Assembly: GCF_040436405.1 (NCBI RefSeq)
Contig: NZ_AP031575.1
Location: forward strand, 624,501 to 688,500
DNA: 64,000 bases
DNA from: Marinomonas sp. THO17
GTDB taxonomy: Bacteria > Pseudomonadota > Gammaproteobacteria > Pseudomonadales > Marinomonadaceae
Direction: 5' to 3'
Part shown: positions 29,012 through 36,935 of the stretch, in pieces
Position numbering within the stretch: position 1 is the stretch's first letter
Layout of the letters: every line of letters begins with the position of its first letter
Position numbers and translations under genes: made by a program
The notes under the pieces: model-generated
Told to the model about the DNA's origin: nothing
Seen by the model: the letters and a program-made list of their open reading frames with translations, nothing else
The model's database searches: none

Positions 29012-29139
29012 CAGAAATTATGCCAATCGATATTTACGCTGATCTGAGCAGCATGATTGATATTTTTTCTCGTGCAACCCTTTTACCCGCTATGCTAAAA
29101 GTGAACAAAAGATCATTTACAGGAATCAAAGGAGGAAAA

Positions 29140-29676
29140 ATGACCACAGTCTTAAACCATGTTGTGAAAACCATTCAAGGAGAGGCCATTAACCTTTCGG
29201 ACTACGAAGGCAAAACCCTACTCATTGTGAATGTCGCGTCAAAATGCGGCTTAACCCCACAATATAAAGGCCTTGAAGCCTTGTACAACAGATATAAAGC
29301 ACAAGGTTTTGAGATATTGGGTTTTCCAGCCAATGATTTTGCCGGGCAAGAACCCGGTTCAGATGCCGAAATCCAAGCATTTTGCAGTCTGAATTATGAT
29401 GTTAGCTTCCCCATGTTTAGTAAAATTGTGGTGACTGGCCCCGAAACACACCCTTTGTATCAAGACCTCACTCAAGCAGTTCCCATTACCCCCAATCGTG
29501 AAAGCATGGAAAATATGCTCAAACAACATCAGATTGAACCAACGCAAGCTCCTGAGGTGGTGTGGAACTTTGAAAAATTTCTCATCAGTAAGCATGGTGA
29601 TATTCAACGTTTTGCGCCTGATGTGGAGCCGAACAATGAGGCTTTAATCGCCGCCATAGAAGCAGATCTCACTTGA
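29140..29676 (+). CDS. Glutathione peroxidase family protein
   Basis: 178 residues from MTTVLNHVVKTIQG, with a perfect GGAGG 5 bases upstream; the frame is open to 28993 but that part is not conserved. The active site has Cys36 (VASKCGLTPQY), Gln70 (FPANDFAGQEPG) and Trp in VVWNFEKFL. Cys replaces selenocysteine, as usual in bacteria, and such enzymes often use thioredoxin to reduce peroxides. It follows the ynjBCD-like operon closely but has its own translation signals. Confidence 0.92.
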   Translation: MTTVLNHVVKTIQGEAINLSDYEGKTLLIVNVASKCGLTPQYKGLEALYNRYKAQGFEILGFPANDFAGQEPGSDAEIQAFCSLNYDVSFPMFSKIVVTGPETHPLYQDLTQAVPITPNRESMENMLKQHQIEPTQAPEVVWNFEKFLISKHGDIQRFAPDVEPNNEALIAAIEADLT

Positions 29677-29696
29677 GGTCTGCCTCACTAATGAGG

Positions 29697-30788
29697 TTAT
29701 TTCACCAAGTCCTTAATTAAAGCCTGATAGCTTGCAATAAGGTGCTCCTCGGAATATTCGCTTATGTTTGGAGCAAGTGCTTCTTGCTCCAGCAATGCCA
29801 AAAGACGATCCACCGCCCCTTTCGCCTCTGCGATTTCATCGCCCAATACACTTGGGTAGAGAAACACAGGGTCGAACAATTCAGGATAAACTTGACGCTG
29901 TGGTAAGAGTGGCAAACAGCCCATAGCCACGGCTTCGAGTACGGACAAACCTTGAAATTCGTGCAAAGCAGTGGATAAAAACACATCGGCTTGGTGCAGA
30001 ATAGACAGATACTCTTCTCGGTTATCGGCAAAACCAAACTGTGTTATCTGTTCGGCAAACTCGATTTGTATCTGATCAAACACCTCTGGGTAACTGCGAA
30101 ACTGCTCGCCCATGATGGCAATCTCAAACGCCAGATGTCGTGCCTTTAACTCACGCAATATGGCCAATAAATTCTCAGGGCCTTTGTCATACTCCCAGCG
30201 CGCCGCCCATACCAATTTAATTTTACCTTGGCCAAATGCCCCAGTACGGCGACCTTGGGATGACAGGGAAACCGGTACAGGAAGTACTTCCGATTTGGCT
30301 TGTGTATCGTCCAACCAGTCCGGGGAGACGTAGTCAGGCAGTTTCTTCAATAACGCCTTAGCCCCCTGAAAAAAACTGTGGCAATTGAATTCGCTGTTAA
30401 AAACACATTTGTCTGCCGCCAATGCGCTGTATAAGGTGACCATTTGCATTTCCACCACACCCTGTTGATTATCATTAGCAGGGTAAGCAAATTGATTCTC
30501 ATGGAAATATAAGATCCAAGGCAGGTTTTGCAGATCGGGGCAAAAAGCTTTCAGACCCACACAATCGGTCATTGAGGTGGCGATCACCAGGTCATAAGGT
30601 CGTTGCAATGTGTCTTTGAATTTAGGATCAAACGCAAAACTCATGGCGTTACCACGAATGCGCCAAGCAAAATGCCTTGCGGGCAGAGACAAATAGTGCC
30701 AATCATGCTCTGGCATTGCCGCCATCAGCGTATTCGCCCAAGCTTTATGGCTGCTTGCCTCATAAGCACTGATCAATAAAATTCGCAC
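29697..30788 (-). CDS. DUF3524 glycosyltransferase, tRNA-queuosine mannosyltransferase-like
   Basis: 363 residues. The N-terminal DUF3524 domain (about 1-170) has the characteristic LLISAYEASSHKAWA and LYFHENQFAYP motifs, and the C-terminal half is a GT-B glycosyltransferase group 1 domain (KLVWAARWEYDKGPENLL; HEFQGLSVLEAVAMGC). This is the arrangement of the family that includes the animal tRNA-queuosine alpha-mannosyltransferase (GTDC1-like). Whether the bacterial protein modifies tRNA is unproven. It stands alone, convergent with the glutathione peroxidase gene. Confidence 0.8.
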   Translation of the reverse strand: MRILLISAYEASSHKAWANTLMAAMPEHDWHYLSLPARHFAWRIRGNAMSFAFDPKFKDTLQRPYDLVIATSMTDCVGLKAFCPDLQNLPWILYFHENQFAYPANDNQQGVVEMQMVTLYSALAADKCVFNSEFNCHSFFQGAKALLKKLPDYVSPDWLDDTQAKSEVLPVPVSLSSQGRRTGAFGQGKIKLVWAARWEYDKGPENLLAILRELKARHLAFEIAIMGEQFRSYPEVFDQIQIEFAEQITQFGFADNREEYLSILHQADVFLSTALHEFQGLSVLEAVAMGCLPLLPQRQVYPELFDPVFLYPSVLGDEIAEAKGAVDRLLALLEQEALAPNISEYSEEHLIASYQALIKDLVK

Positions 30789-30865
30789 GGCTTCATTTTC
30801 CTTCTAGCCCATACTCTTAGACTCGCTTATCATGTAATAAAGCAACACATCCGATAAGGACCAAG

Positions 30866-31612
30866 ATGATTATTCAACGTCACGATCAAGATATTACCAC
30901 GCCAACCGGCACCATGCGCTGCACAGTTTACCGACCCAAAGCGGAAGGACGTTTCCCCGGCATTATTTTTTATTCTGAAATTTTCCAACAAACCGCGCCC
31001 ATTGCGCGATCGGCTGCCATCATGGCAGGGCACGGTTTTATCGTCATAGTGCCGGAAGTGTTTCATGAACTGAACCCCATTGGCACGGTTCTGAGCTACG
31101 ACGACGAAGGCAAAGACAAAGGCAACTCAGACAAGTTTAGCAAACCATTGGAATCTCACGATTCGGATACCACTGCCATGTTGGACTACCTTTCTCAACA
31201 AGATTATTGCAATGGACAATTTGGCAGCATGGGCGTTTGTTTAGGCGGACACCTAGCCTATCGCGCCGCGTTAAACCCTCGTATTCAAGCGGCTTTTTGT
31301 CTTTACGCTACAGACATTCACTCCAACACAATTCCTTGTCAGCCTGACAATGATTCCTTTACTCGCACAGGTGAAATCCAAGGGGAATTGGTCATGGTTT
31401 GGGGAAAACAAGACCCACACGTGCCAACCGAAGGACGTCAGAAAATTTATCAGCAATTAATCGCGACAGATCGTTTGTTTAGCTGGTATGAAGTGAACGG
31501 ACAACATGCCTTCATGCGTGACGAGGGAGACCGATACGACCCTGCGCTGGCGTTGGAGTATTATGCGAAGGCGGTTGCCCTATTTCAACGCACCCTTAAC
31601 CGAGCCGTCTAA
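30866..31612 (+). CDS. Dienelactone hydrolase family protein
   Basis: 248 residues with an alpha/beta-hydrolase fold. The nucleophile is Cys125 in GVCLGG, as in dienelactone hydrolase; the triad is completed by Asp in KQDPHVP and His in NGQHAFMRD. The substrate is unknown, since the family covers many ester and lactone hydrolases. No aromatic-degradation genes are nearby. Confidence 0.9.
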   Translation: MIIQRHDQDITTPTGTMRCTVYRPKAEGRFPGIIFYSEIFQQTAPIARSAAIMAGHGFIVIVPEVFHELNPIGTVLSYDDEGKDKGNSDKFSKPLESHDSDTTAMLDYLSQQDYCNGQFGSMGVCLGGHLAYRAALNPRIQAAFCLYATDIHSNTIPCQPDNDSFTRTGEIQGELVMVWGKQDPHVPTEGRQKIYQQLIATDRLFSWYEVNGQHAFMRDEGDRYDPALALEYYAKAVALFQRTLNRAV

Positions 31613-31631
31613 TCATAAGCAAGTGGCGAGT

Positions 31632-32186
31632 TTATTGCTCGCCACGCCATGTTGGAGTAAGGGCAACCTCGCCTAACTCGCCCGACACCCACATCTCACC
31701 ATCTTGAATGGTCACATTCAATTGCATGGAACGCGCACAAATCTTGGCGAGCTCAATGACTTGCTGTTCCGGAAAATGTAAGACGCGCAAATTGTCAAAG
31801 CGACTGTTTTTGCCTTTATTCTGCTGCCACCAAAGATCGGATTTGTCATTGTAATTCACCACTACCACTTGTTGGGCGCGACCGCAGGCTTTACGTAAGC
31901 GTTTTTCATCCGGCTGGCCCAATTCCACCCACAGCAAAATCTCATCTGAAAAGTTCTTTTGCCACAAATCAGGCTCTTCTTCGGTACTCAACCCTTTGGT
32001 AAAACTCAGCTGCTCATCCCCTACCTTGTCATCGGCCAACAGAGCAAAGGCGGCTAACCGCACCATCATACGTTCTTCCGTTTCCGATGGATGCAATGCC
32101 AAAGTAATGTCATAACCTTGATAATGATGCCTGTCCATGTCCGACACCTGAACGGACGCTTTATAAACCCTTGCTTTAATTGCCAT
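31632..32186 (-). CDS. yaeQ: YaeQ family protein
   Basis: 184 residues from MAIKARVYKASVQVSD, with GAGAAG upstream; the frame is open 13 codons further but the conserved protein begins here. It has the YaeQ pattern of a PD-(D/E)xK-like nuclease fold: YDITLALHPSETEERMMVRL, then ELGQPDEKRLRKACGRA. The family's function is poorly defined. Confidence 0.92.
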   Translation of the reverse strand: MAIKARVYKASVQVSDMDRHHYQGYDITLALHPSETEERMMVRLAAFALLADDKVGDEQLSFTKGLSTEEEPDLWQKNFSDEILLWVELGQPDEKRLRKACGRAQQVVVVNYNDKSDLWWQQNKGKNSRFDNLRVLHFPEQQVIELAKICARSMQLNVTIQDGEMWVSGELGEVALTPTWRGEQ

Positions 32187-32382
32187 AATACTTCTCAAAC
32201 AAATAAGATGGAAAACCGCGCGCATTGTACAGGAAAATCACTAAACACAGGACGTCGAAGCAAAATTAAATTTTCGTTATTTGCATATAAGTGTTTGACA
32301 TAAAGAAAATAATCAGGCTCAATGAAAAAGCTCAAAGAGCACAATTACATTATTGAACTAGACAGAGAAAAGGAGAAGCAAG

Positions 32383-32487
32383 ATGACACAATTCTATCTG
32401 AATAATCACCAAACTTCTTCTATGGCGATTACTTGTAATAAACAAGTGCGATCACTCTATCGCTGTACGCGTTCAATGCCTGTGTAA
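32383..32487 (+). CDS. Putative 34-residue small protein upstream of the DUF1127 gene
   Basis: A short frame starting ATG at 32383 behind a good AAGGAGAAG site encodes MTQFYLNNHQTSSMAIT... and ends in SMPV. It is not recognised. A 7-bp hairpin (32498-32504 with 32512-32518) follows 11 bases after its stop, before the DUF1127 gene. This layout suits either a real small protein or a leader peptide controlling the next gene. Only the ribosome-binding site and position support it. Confidence 0.45.
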   Translation: MTQFYLNNHQTSSMAITCNKQVRSLYRCTRSMPV

Positions 32488-32573
32488 TTGCATCATTGAC
32501 CGCGGAATTTACGCGGTCACCTTTTCCATATCCTCGTAAGTTCCGCTTTTACTTTTTCTATTTGGAGAAACTT

Positions 32574-32789
32574 ATGAGTATTATTGCCCTATTCAACGCC
32601 GCTAAAGATTACTTGGAAGCCCGTCGTACCAATCAAATATTTCGTCATTTAGACGATCATTACCTCAAGGACATTGGCTTTTACCGCGATAACGGTCATA
32701 TCCGTCCTCTTGCTGGTAGCAATCACGATGACAATGAAAGACCAGTTAAAACTCACATACCGCCGGGAGAAAACCCGAGCGACGGCTAG
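32574..32789 (+). CDS. DUF1127 (YjiS-like) small protein
   Basis: 71 residues from the ATG at 32574, preceded by TTTGGAGAAAC; upstream in-frame codons back to 32496 are not part of the domain. The conserved DUF1127 core is present: ARRTNQIFRHLDDHYLKDIG followed by FYRDNG. DUF1127 proteins are short and basic, and some bind RNA and affect phosphate or stress responses. The acidic, proline-containing tail (about 50-71) extends beyond the usual 45-50 residues. Confidence 0.85.
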   Translation: MSIIALFNAAKDYLEARRTNQIFRHLDDHYLKDIGFYRDNGHIRPLAGSNHDDNERPVKTHIPPGENPSDG

Positions 32790-32795
32790 CTGAAT

Positions 32796-32824
32796 CGTCA
32801 CCTGAAATCTTCTTTCAGGTGACG
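32796..32824. terminator. Strong hairpin after the DUF1127 gene
   Basis: A perfect 12-bp stem (32796-32807 with 32813-32824) lies just past the stop codon. There is no T-run after it on the plus strand. A second stem, 32852-32859 with 32882-32889, is followed by a T-run and may be the actual stop. Confidence 0.55.
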
Positions 32825-32872
32825 GTAAACATCCGGCCAACATGGCCAATACGCCTTTCCCTCTCACCTTGA

Positions 32873-33106
32873 TTAATGAGCGAAAGGCGTTTTTGTTTTA
32901 CCAACTTTTTGCACTTCATGATCCATCAACAAATCCACTTCCGTTACTTCACCATTGGTCGCCAGCGATGTTCGTCGAATGTATTTGGCTGGACACCTAT
33001 GATGCAAATGCATCCAATTCCAGACATGAGATTGATTGACTCCTAACTGCTTAGCTAATTCAGTTTGACTTCCAACAATGGCAACGGCTTTTGCGATGGC
33101 TGACAT
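32873..33106 (-). CDS. Cro/YdaS-like helix-turn-helix protein
   Basis: 77 residues with a single helix-turn-helix (about 12-45: SQTELAKQLGVNQSHVWNWM then HRCPAKYIRR), matching the Cro-like YdaS group. AAGGAGG precedes the ATG. It is divergent from an S24 repressor 86 bp away, the layout of a lambdoid cro/cI switch. No phage structural or integration genes are in reach, so it looks like a domesticated or remnant immunity region. Confidence 0.82.
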   Translation of the reverse strand: MSAIAKAVAIVGSQTELAKQLGVNQSHVWNWMHLHHRCPAKYIRRTSLATNGEVTEVDLLMDHEVQKVGKTKTPFAH

Positions 33107-33120
33107 ATAACCTCCTTATT

Positions 33121-33136
33121 TACAACCTTTGTTGTA
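33121..33136. promoter_or_regulatory. Perfect palindromic operator between cro-like and repressor genes
   Basis: TACAACCTTTGTTGTA is a 6-bp perfect inverted repeat with a 4-base centre, next to the cro-like start. Related half-sites (GTTGT, ACAAT) recur up to the repressor start at 33193. It is the best candidate for the binding site of one or both regulators. Confidence 0.6.
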
Positions 33137-33192
33137 TCTAAAAACAGTTTTTATTGTTTGTCAAATACAGATAAAGTTGTAATCATCCTTTT

Positions 33193-33822
33193 ATGGGTAT
33201 TGCAAAGCGCGTCAAGGAAAAACGAATAGCATTAGGACTGACTCAAGTTGAGTTAGCAAGCCGTGTTGGCATTAGCCAACAGTCTTTACAGAAAATTGAA
33301 GATGGTCATACCCAAAATCCTCGTAAATTACTCAATCTCGCTAAAGCCCTAAACTGCCAAGCAGATTGGCTCTTAAATGGACATGAAGACGAAGTTCGCG
33401 AAGTCTCAAGTCACTACCAAAAGCGTATTGAACGCCCCTTGCTTGACGCCGCTCAACTCCTCCGTAGCCATAACCTAGAAGAGACATTAGCCACGGCCAA
33501 ACAACTCTTCGAAGCGCCCGAAGCCGCTAGCAGCAAAGCATTTTGGTATAAAGTTATTGGCGACAGCATGAGCAACCAAACTGGTTTGTCCATACCCGAC
33601 GGTTACCTAGTATTGATAGAACCAGGTCTGCAGCCAACACATGGCAGCTTTGTACTAGCGAGAATCAACAAGGCAAAAGAGGTGACCTTTAAACAACTTG
33701 TCATGGATGCGGGTCAATCCTACCTAAAACCCCTTAATGGCCACTATTTACCCGTGACTTTAAGCCGCGACGATGAGATTATCGGTGTTGCACGAGAAGT
33801 AAAACGATCACTGATTGATTAG
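33193..33822 (+). CDS. XRE-family phage-type repressor with S24 domain
   Basis: 209 residues. The helix-turn-helix is at about 5-58 (LGLTQVELASRVGISQQSLQ), and the S24 domain has Ser125 (GDSM) and Lys167 (EVTFKQL). No Ala-Gly cleavage pair is seen in the linker, which instead reads TLATAKQLFEAPEAASSKAF, so autocleavage is doubtful. The C-terminal 80 residues closely resemble the repressor at 12591-13247. No Shine-Dalgarno precedes the ATG, consistent with a leaderless transcript. The csrA paralogue lies about 100 bp downstream. Confidence 0.85.
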   Translation: MGIAKRVKEKRIALGLTQVELASRVGISQQSLQKIEDGHTQNPRKLLNLAKALNCQADWLLNGHEDEVREVSSHYQKRIERPLLDAAQLLRSHNLEETLATAKQLFEAPEAASSKAFWYKVIGDSMSNQTGLSIPDGYLVLIEPGLQPTHGSFVLARINKAKEVTFKQLVMDAGQSYLKPLNGHYLPVTLSRDDEIIGVAREVKRSLID

Positions 33823-33880
33823 CTAATTCATGAATAGAAAATAAAAAAACAATATTAATTGTTGACTGAAATACAATTTA

Positions 33881-33900
33881 TACTGTATTTTTAAACAGTA
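33881..33900 (+). promoter_or_regulatory. LexA (SOS) box upstream of csrA
   Basis: TACTGTATTTTTAAACAGTA has the CTG-N10-CAG core with flanking TA on both sides, matching the gammaproteobacterial SOS box. It overlaps the -10 region of a candidate promoter (TTGACT at 33862-33867, TATTTT at 33886-33891) and ends 23 bases before the csrA ATG. Confidence 0.65.
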
Positions 33901-33923
33901 CTCATTCATAAAGGAATTACACC

Positions 33924-34115
33924 ATGCTAGTAGTAACAAGACGTCCGGGAGAAACCATCAATATTGGCGACGATATTCAAGTCACCGTATTAGGTGTGCA
34001 AGGTAACCATATAAGAATTGGCGTTAAAGCGCCACGTCAGATCAGCGTACACAGACATGAGATCTACAAGCGCATTCAAGAAAGCAGAAACGAAACCACA
34101 GCAGAACCGAGCTAA
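33924..34115 (+). CDS. csrA: Carbon storage regulator CsrA (paralogue)
   Basis: 63 residues with the full CsrA pattern: [36 protein letters not shown] and [11 protein letters not shown] including the RNA-contact Arg44. CsrA dimers bind GGA motifs in mRNA leaders to block or stabilise translation. The position next to a phage-type repressor and behind a LexA box suggests an accessory copy rather than the housekeeping gene. AAAGGAA precedes the ATG. Confidence 0.93.
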   Translation: MLVVTRRPGETINIGDDIQVTVLGVQGNHIRIGVKAPRQISVHRHEIYKRIQESRNETTAEPS

Positions 34116-34181
34116 TCTATGTCATGTGGCATGTAAAAAGGAACAGCTTGCCATTTTGCTGCTTGGCTTCTAAGGTTAAAC

Positions 34182-34278
34182 AGTGTCATAACTAAAGTAA
34201 AAAAGTGTCATAACTAAAGTTAAAAGTGTCACAACTAAAGTTAAAAGTGTCACAACTAAAGTTAAACAGTGCCACAAC
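34182..34278. repeat. Tandem 21-22 bp repeats, about 4.5 copies
   Basis: Units beginning AGTGTCA(T/C)AACTAAAGT start at 34182, 34204, 34225 and 34246, with a degenerate fifth at 34268. Periods are 22, 21, 21 and 22 bp, so sites would fall on the same helix face. They lie between csrA and a lipoprotein gene. Multi-site protein binding or slippage expansion are both possible. Confidence 0.85.
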
Positions 34279-34316
34279 GCTTTATGCCATCGTATTCATT
34301 GTTTAAGGACTAAGAC

Positions 34317-34787
34317 ATGAAATACCCAATGCAATCTCTGAAAAATACACTGCTCACTTGCTCATTCCTGCTTACCGGTCTGCTTTTGGTAGCCTGTTCT
34401 ACCCCATATCATACGACCGACTTGCCAGCACCCGATATTAAAGGCAGCTACACAGATAACTACAACTACAGTCAAGATATTGAGGCAAAACAATGGATTA
34501 TTAACAATCAATCCGTATTTGTTTATCAGTTGGTTAACAATGCAGAAAGTTATCTCACTGCCAAGAACAGCAGTGCCAACCCATACTATCCTGACAAATT
34601 TAGTCGTTTTGAATGGACTCATTATTTTGGCGATATCTGGTATTGCCAGCAGGTCTATGATGCCAGCACAGCAGCCAATGCCAATAACTTTACTATTTAC
34701 CCAAAAGCAGACAGCAGCAATCCAGCCACAGGGGGTTGTGGTCTAAACGGCCATAACTTCCCATGGAGCAAACTGATACCAAATTGA
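34317..34787 (+). CDS. Small lipoprotein, unknown function
   Basis: 156 residues. A lipoprotein signal ends in LLVAC-S (lipidated Cys about 27). The mature part is rich in Asn, Tyr and aromatic residues and has two Cys (about 109 and 140) that may pair. The family is not recognised. AAGGA precedes the ATG. A bidirectional hairpin terminator follows. Confidence 0.7.
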   Translation: MKYPMQSLKNTLLTCSFLLTGLLLVACSTPYHTTDLPAPDIKGSYTDNYNYSQDIEAKQWIINNQSVFVYQLVNNAESYLTAKNSSANPYYPDKFSRFEWTHYFGDIWYCQQVYDASTAANANNFTIYPKADSSNPATGGCGLNGHNFPWSKLIPN

Positions 34788-34813
34788 TTCAGCAAACTTA
34801 GCGTCAATTGCAT

Positions 34814-34849
34814 AAAGGCTGTCCGCCCGAAAATAGGCTGACAGCCTTT
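34814..34849. terminator. Bidirectional hairpin terminator
   Basis: A perfect 10-bp stem (34814-34823 with 34840-34849) lies between the convergent lipoprotein and Cache-domain genes. Confidence 0.75.
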
Positions 34850-34872
34850 GTTTCTGGTGACACTCAAACGAG

Positions 34873-36894
34873 TTAACAAGGCATCATGACCCAAGCAATC
34901 ACATCGTTAATATAGCCATCGTCACGTTTGTATTCGCGATAACCTGCTGACTGAGCCGCCCCAATTAAAAAAGAGTGACCTGAAAGGGTAAGCACACAAG
35001 CGGTGGTCCCTTCTCTTTTCAGCTCTGCCACATCAATTTCCGGCATGAAGTGCTGACCGATATTATACGCCTCTGACGTACTGGAAAGAATCTCACCTGT
35101 TTCCGTCGTAAACAAGGCAAAACTCCCCTCCTTCACCACACCATTTTCCTTAGGCAAAATATCTTGCAAGATGGCTTTAAACTCGACACTGGAGTCAAAG
35201 ACGATGCCTATTCCTCCGACAATGTTCGCCGCATCATTGCTATCCCGGATGGCAGCATTGTAAATGTAGGTTTTTTGTTGGTCGTAACAGTCAAATGGCA
35301 CAAAATCTGATACTCGATACGAGTATATATCGTCCAACTCAAATACCGACTGACCAGCAGACTGTGGCTCAATGTCGTGACCAATGCGTTCCTTATATTG
35401 ATCATCCGAAAACGCCACATAACGCCCTTGTCGATCAAACACATAAAGCGTGTGATAAACCGTATAAAGAGAATGAATTTTCGCTAACGTATGTTCAATA
35501 CGCGTTTGATCGAGGGTTTGAGATGACAATTCTGCTCTCAATAACGAGTTCAACCCCCACCAACGACAATCATTGGCTCGTTCATACAAGTTGCGATCCA
35601 TAATGTCCACGGCCAAACTGGCTTGAAGCCGCATGGCATTTAATTGACCTGAAATAATGGTAGTGAACAAGGAGCTTATCGAGTCGGCAAACACACCATC
35701 TATGTCGCGGCCTATTTTCTTTATGGCCTCAAGCACGGGCATGAATTCTACCGCTTCTTTGCGCGCCGCAGTGATGATGCCATTCAACACGATTAACTCA
35801 AGATCATCATTAATCGCAGTGGAACGATTCCGAATATCCAATAAATCATCCGATACAAGCCCAGTGATGATGTCGGTATCTGTCCCCGTGGATGATGCCC
35901 TTTCTTGCGCACTGCTACTGGGCAGAGCCCCTCGGGTGTTCGACTCAATCTCATGAATGGCAACCAAGGAACTCATCAACCAATCCTTAGGACCAGCATA
36001 ACCTTGATAAGCGGTCCCTTTGGCACAAACTTGCACCAATTCATTGCCTTTGTTCGTCACCAGTTGCGGCTCTAATGCAATAGAAAAGCGCTCAGGCAGG
36101 TCTTTCTGGTAATAAAATGGCGCAAAAAGCACATTCCCTGCACTATTTAAGAGCAAGAAGTGGTTTGTTTCGTCTTCCGCTAATAAGTGATTTATGATGC
36201 CCTCTAATTCATTTTGAAAACGAAAGCTCAATACGATCACACCAATCACAACACCATTGTCCACCACAGCATTGGCGTACAAAAGATTGTCCTCATGACC
36301 GCCCATCAGTTCCGTGATACCAAAATACTCCACATAATCATCAGGATTATCGAGCGCTTGTTGAATAAAGGCGTCATTAACCTTGCCTGTTCGACTTGGC
36401 TGGCTTAATTCAAACACCACCTCGCCTTGCGGAGTTAATAAAAGTGCATTGTGATAAACAGAATAGATATCGATATAGGCTTGCAATCGCTGCTGCATAA
36501 ACAAACGATCTTCTTCCTCGAGATTGGCTTTTTTCAAGTAGCGTACCACATCGTCATCGGTGGCTAGAAAGCCTATATCAGCGGTACGTTCGAACAAGTT
36601 GCGAATCAAAACATCAATCGCCACCTGACACCTTGACCAGTTTTGGCCGATCACCTTACGGGCATGCTCGCTGACCAAACTTTCAATGAGTTTTTCTTGC
36701 AAGCCGTGAAACTGTTCTAGAGTCGTTTCCATATCCTCTAGAATGGTTGAAGCAACATCTAAACTGTTAATTTTCCCTATTAACGCAATCTTTTCCCACC
36801 AAGTACTCAGCGATTTCAGATCTCGATCATATTGATCGACTTCTTTAATAGCACGCTTCATCGCATCTTGGTGTTGAGCGATAAATACATCCAC
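34873..36894 (-). CDS. Large soluble protein with two Cache-like sensor modules
   Basis: 673 residues with no signal peptide or membrane helix. Two halves are internally similar: NLFERTADIGFLATDDDVVR and YSVYHNALLLTPQGEVVF in the first match NLYERANDCRWWGLNSLL and YTVYHTLYVFDRQGRYVAF in the second. The repeated YHxxLxxxxxxGxxV strand pattern is that of dCache/Cache ligand-binding folds, which are usually extracytoplasmic. No HAMP, kinase or methyl-accepting output is fused. It may bind a cytoplasmic ligand and signal through CheW-like partners, but that is inference. A hexanucleotide repeat sits just before the start. Confidence 0.6.
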   Translation of the reverse strand: MDVFIAQHQDAMKRAIKEVDQYDRDLKSLSTWWEKIALIGKINSLDVASTILEDMETTLEQFHGLQEKLIESLVSEHARKVIGQNWSRCQVAIDVLIRNLFERTADIGFLATDDDVVRYLKKANLEEEDRLFMQQRLQAYIDIYSVYHNALLLTPQGEVVFELSQPSRTGKVNDAFIQQALDNPDDYVEYFGITELMGGHEDNLLYANAVVDNGVVIGVIVLSFRFQNELEGIINHLLAEDETNHFLLLNSAGNVLFAPFYYQKDLPERFSIALEPQLVTNKGNELVQVCAKGTAYQGYAGPKDWLMSSLVAIHEIESNTRGALPSSSAQERASSTGTDTDIITGLVSDDLLDIRNRSTAINDDLELIVLNGIITAARKEAVEFMPVLEAIKKIGRDIDGVFADSISSLFTTIISGQLNAMRLQASLAVDIMDRNLYERANDCRWWGLNSLLRAELSSQTLDQTRIEHTLAKIHSLYTVYHTLYVFDRQGRYVAFSDDQYKERIGHDIEPQSAGQSVFELDDIYSYRVSDFVPFDCYDQQKTYIYNAAIRDSNDAANIVGGIGIVFDSSVEFKAILQDILPKENGVVKEGSFALFTTETGEILSSTSEAYNIGQHFMPEIDVAELKREGTTACVLTLSGHSFLIGAAQSAGYREYKRDDGYINDVIAWVMMPC

Positions 36895-36912
36895 AACTTA
36901 GGCACCTTATAT

Positions 36913-36935
36913 ACAACTACAACTACAACTACAAC
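36913..36935. repeat. Hexanucleotide tandem repeat (ACAACT) just upstream of the Cache gene
   Basis: Three full copies and five bases of a fourth lie 19-41 bases before the start codon of the minus-strand Cache gene, in its leader or promoter. Confidence 0.85.

Noticed and set aside
34182-34278. 21-bp repeats as a CRISPR or replication iterons
   Set aside because: There are no unique spacers, no cas genes and no replication initiator gene nearby.
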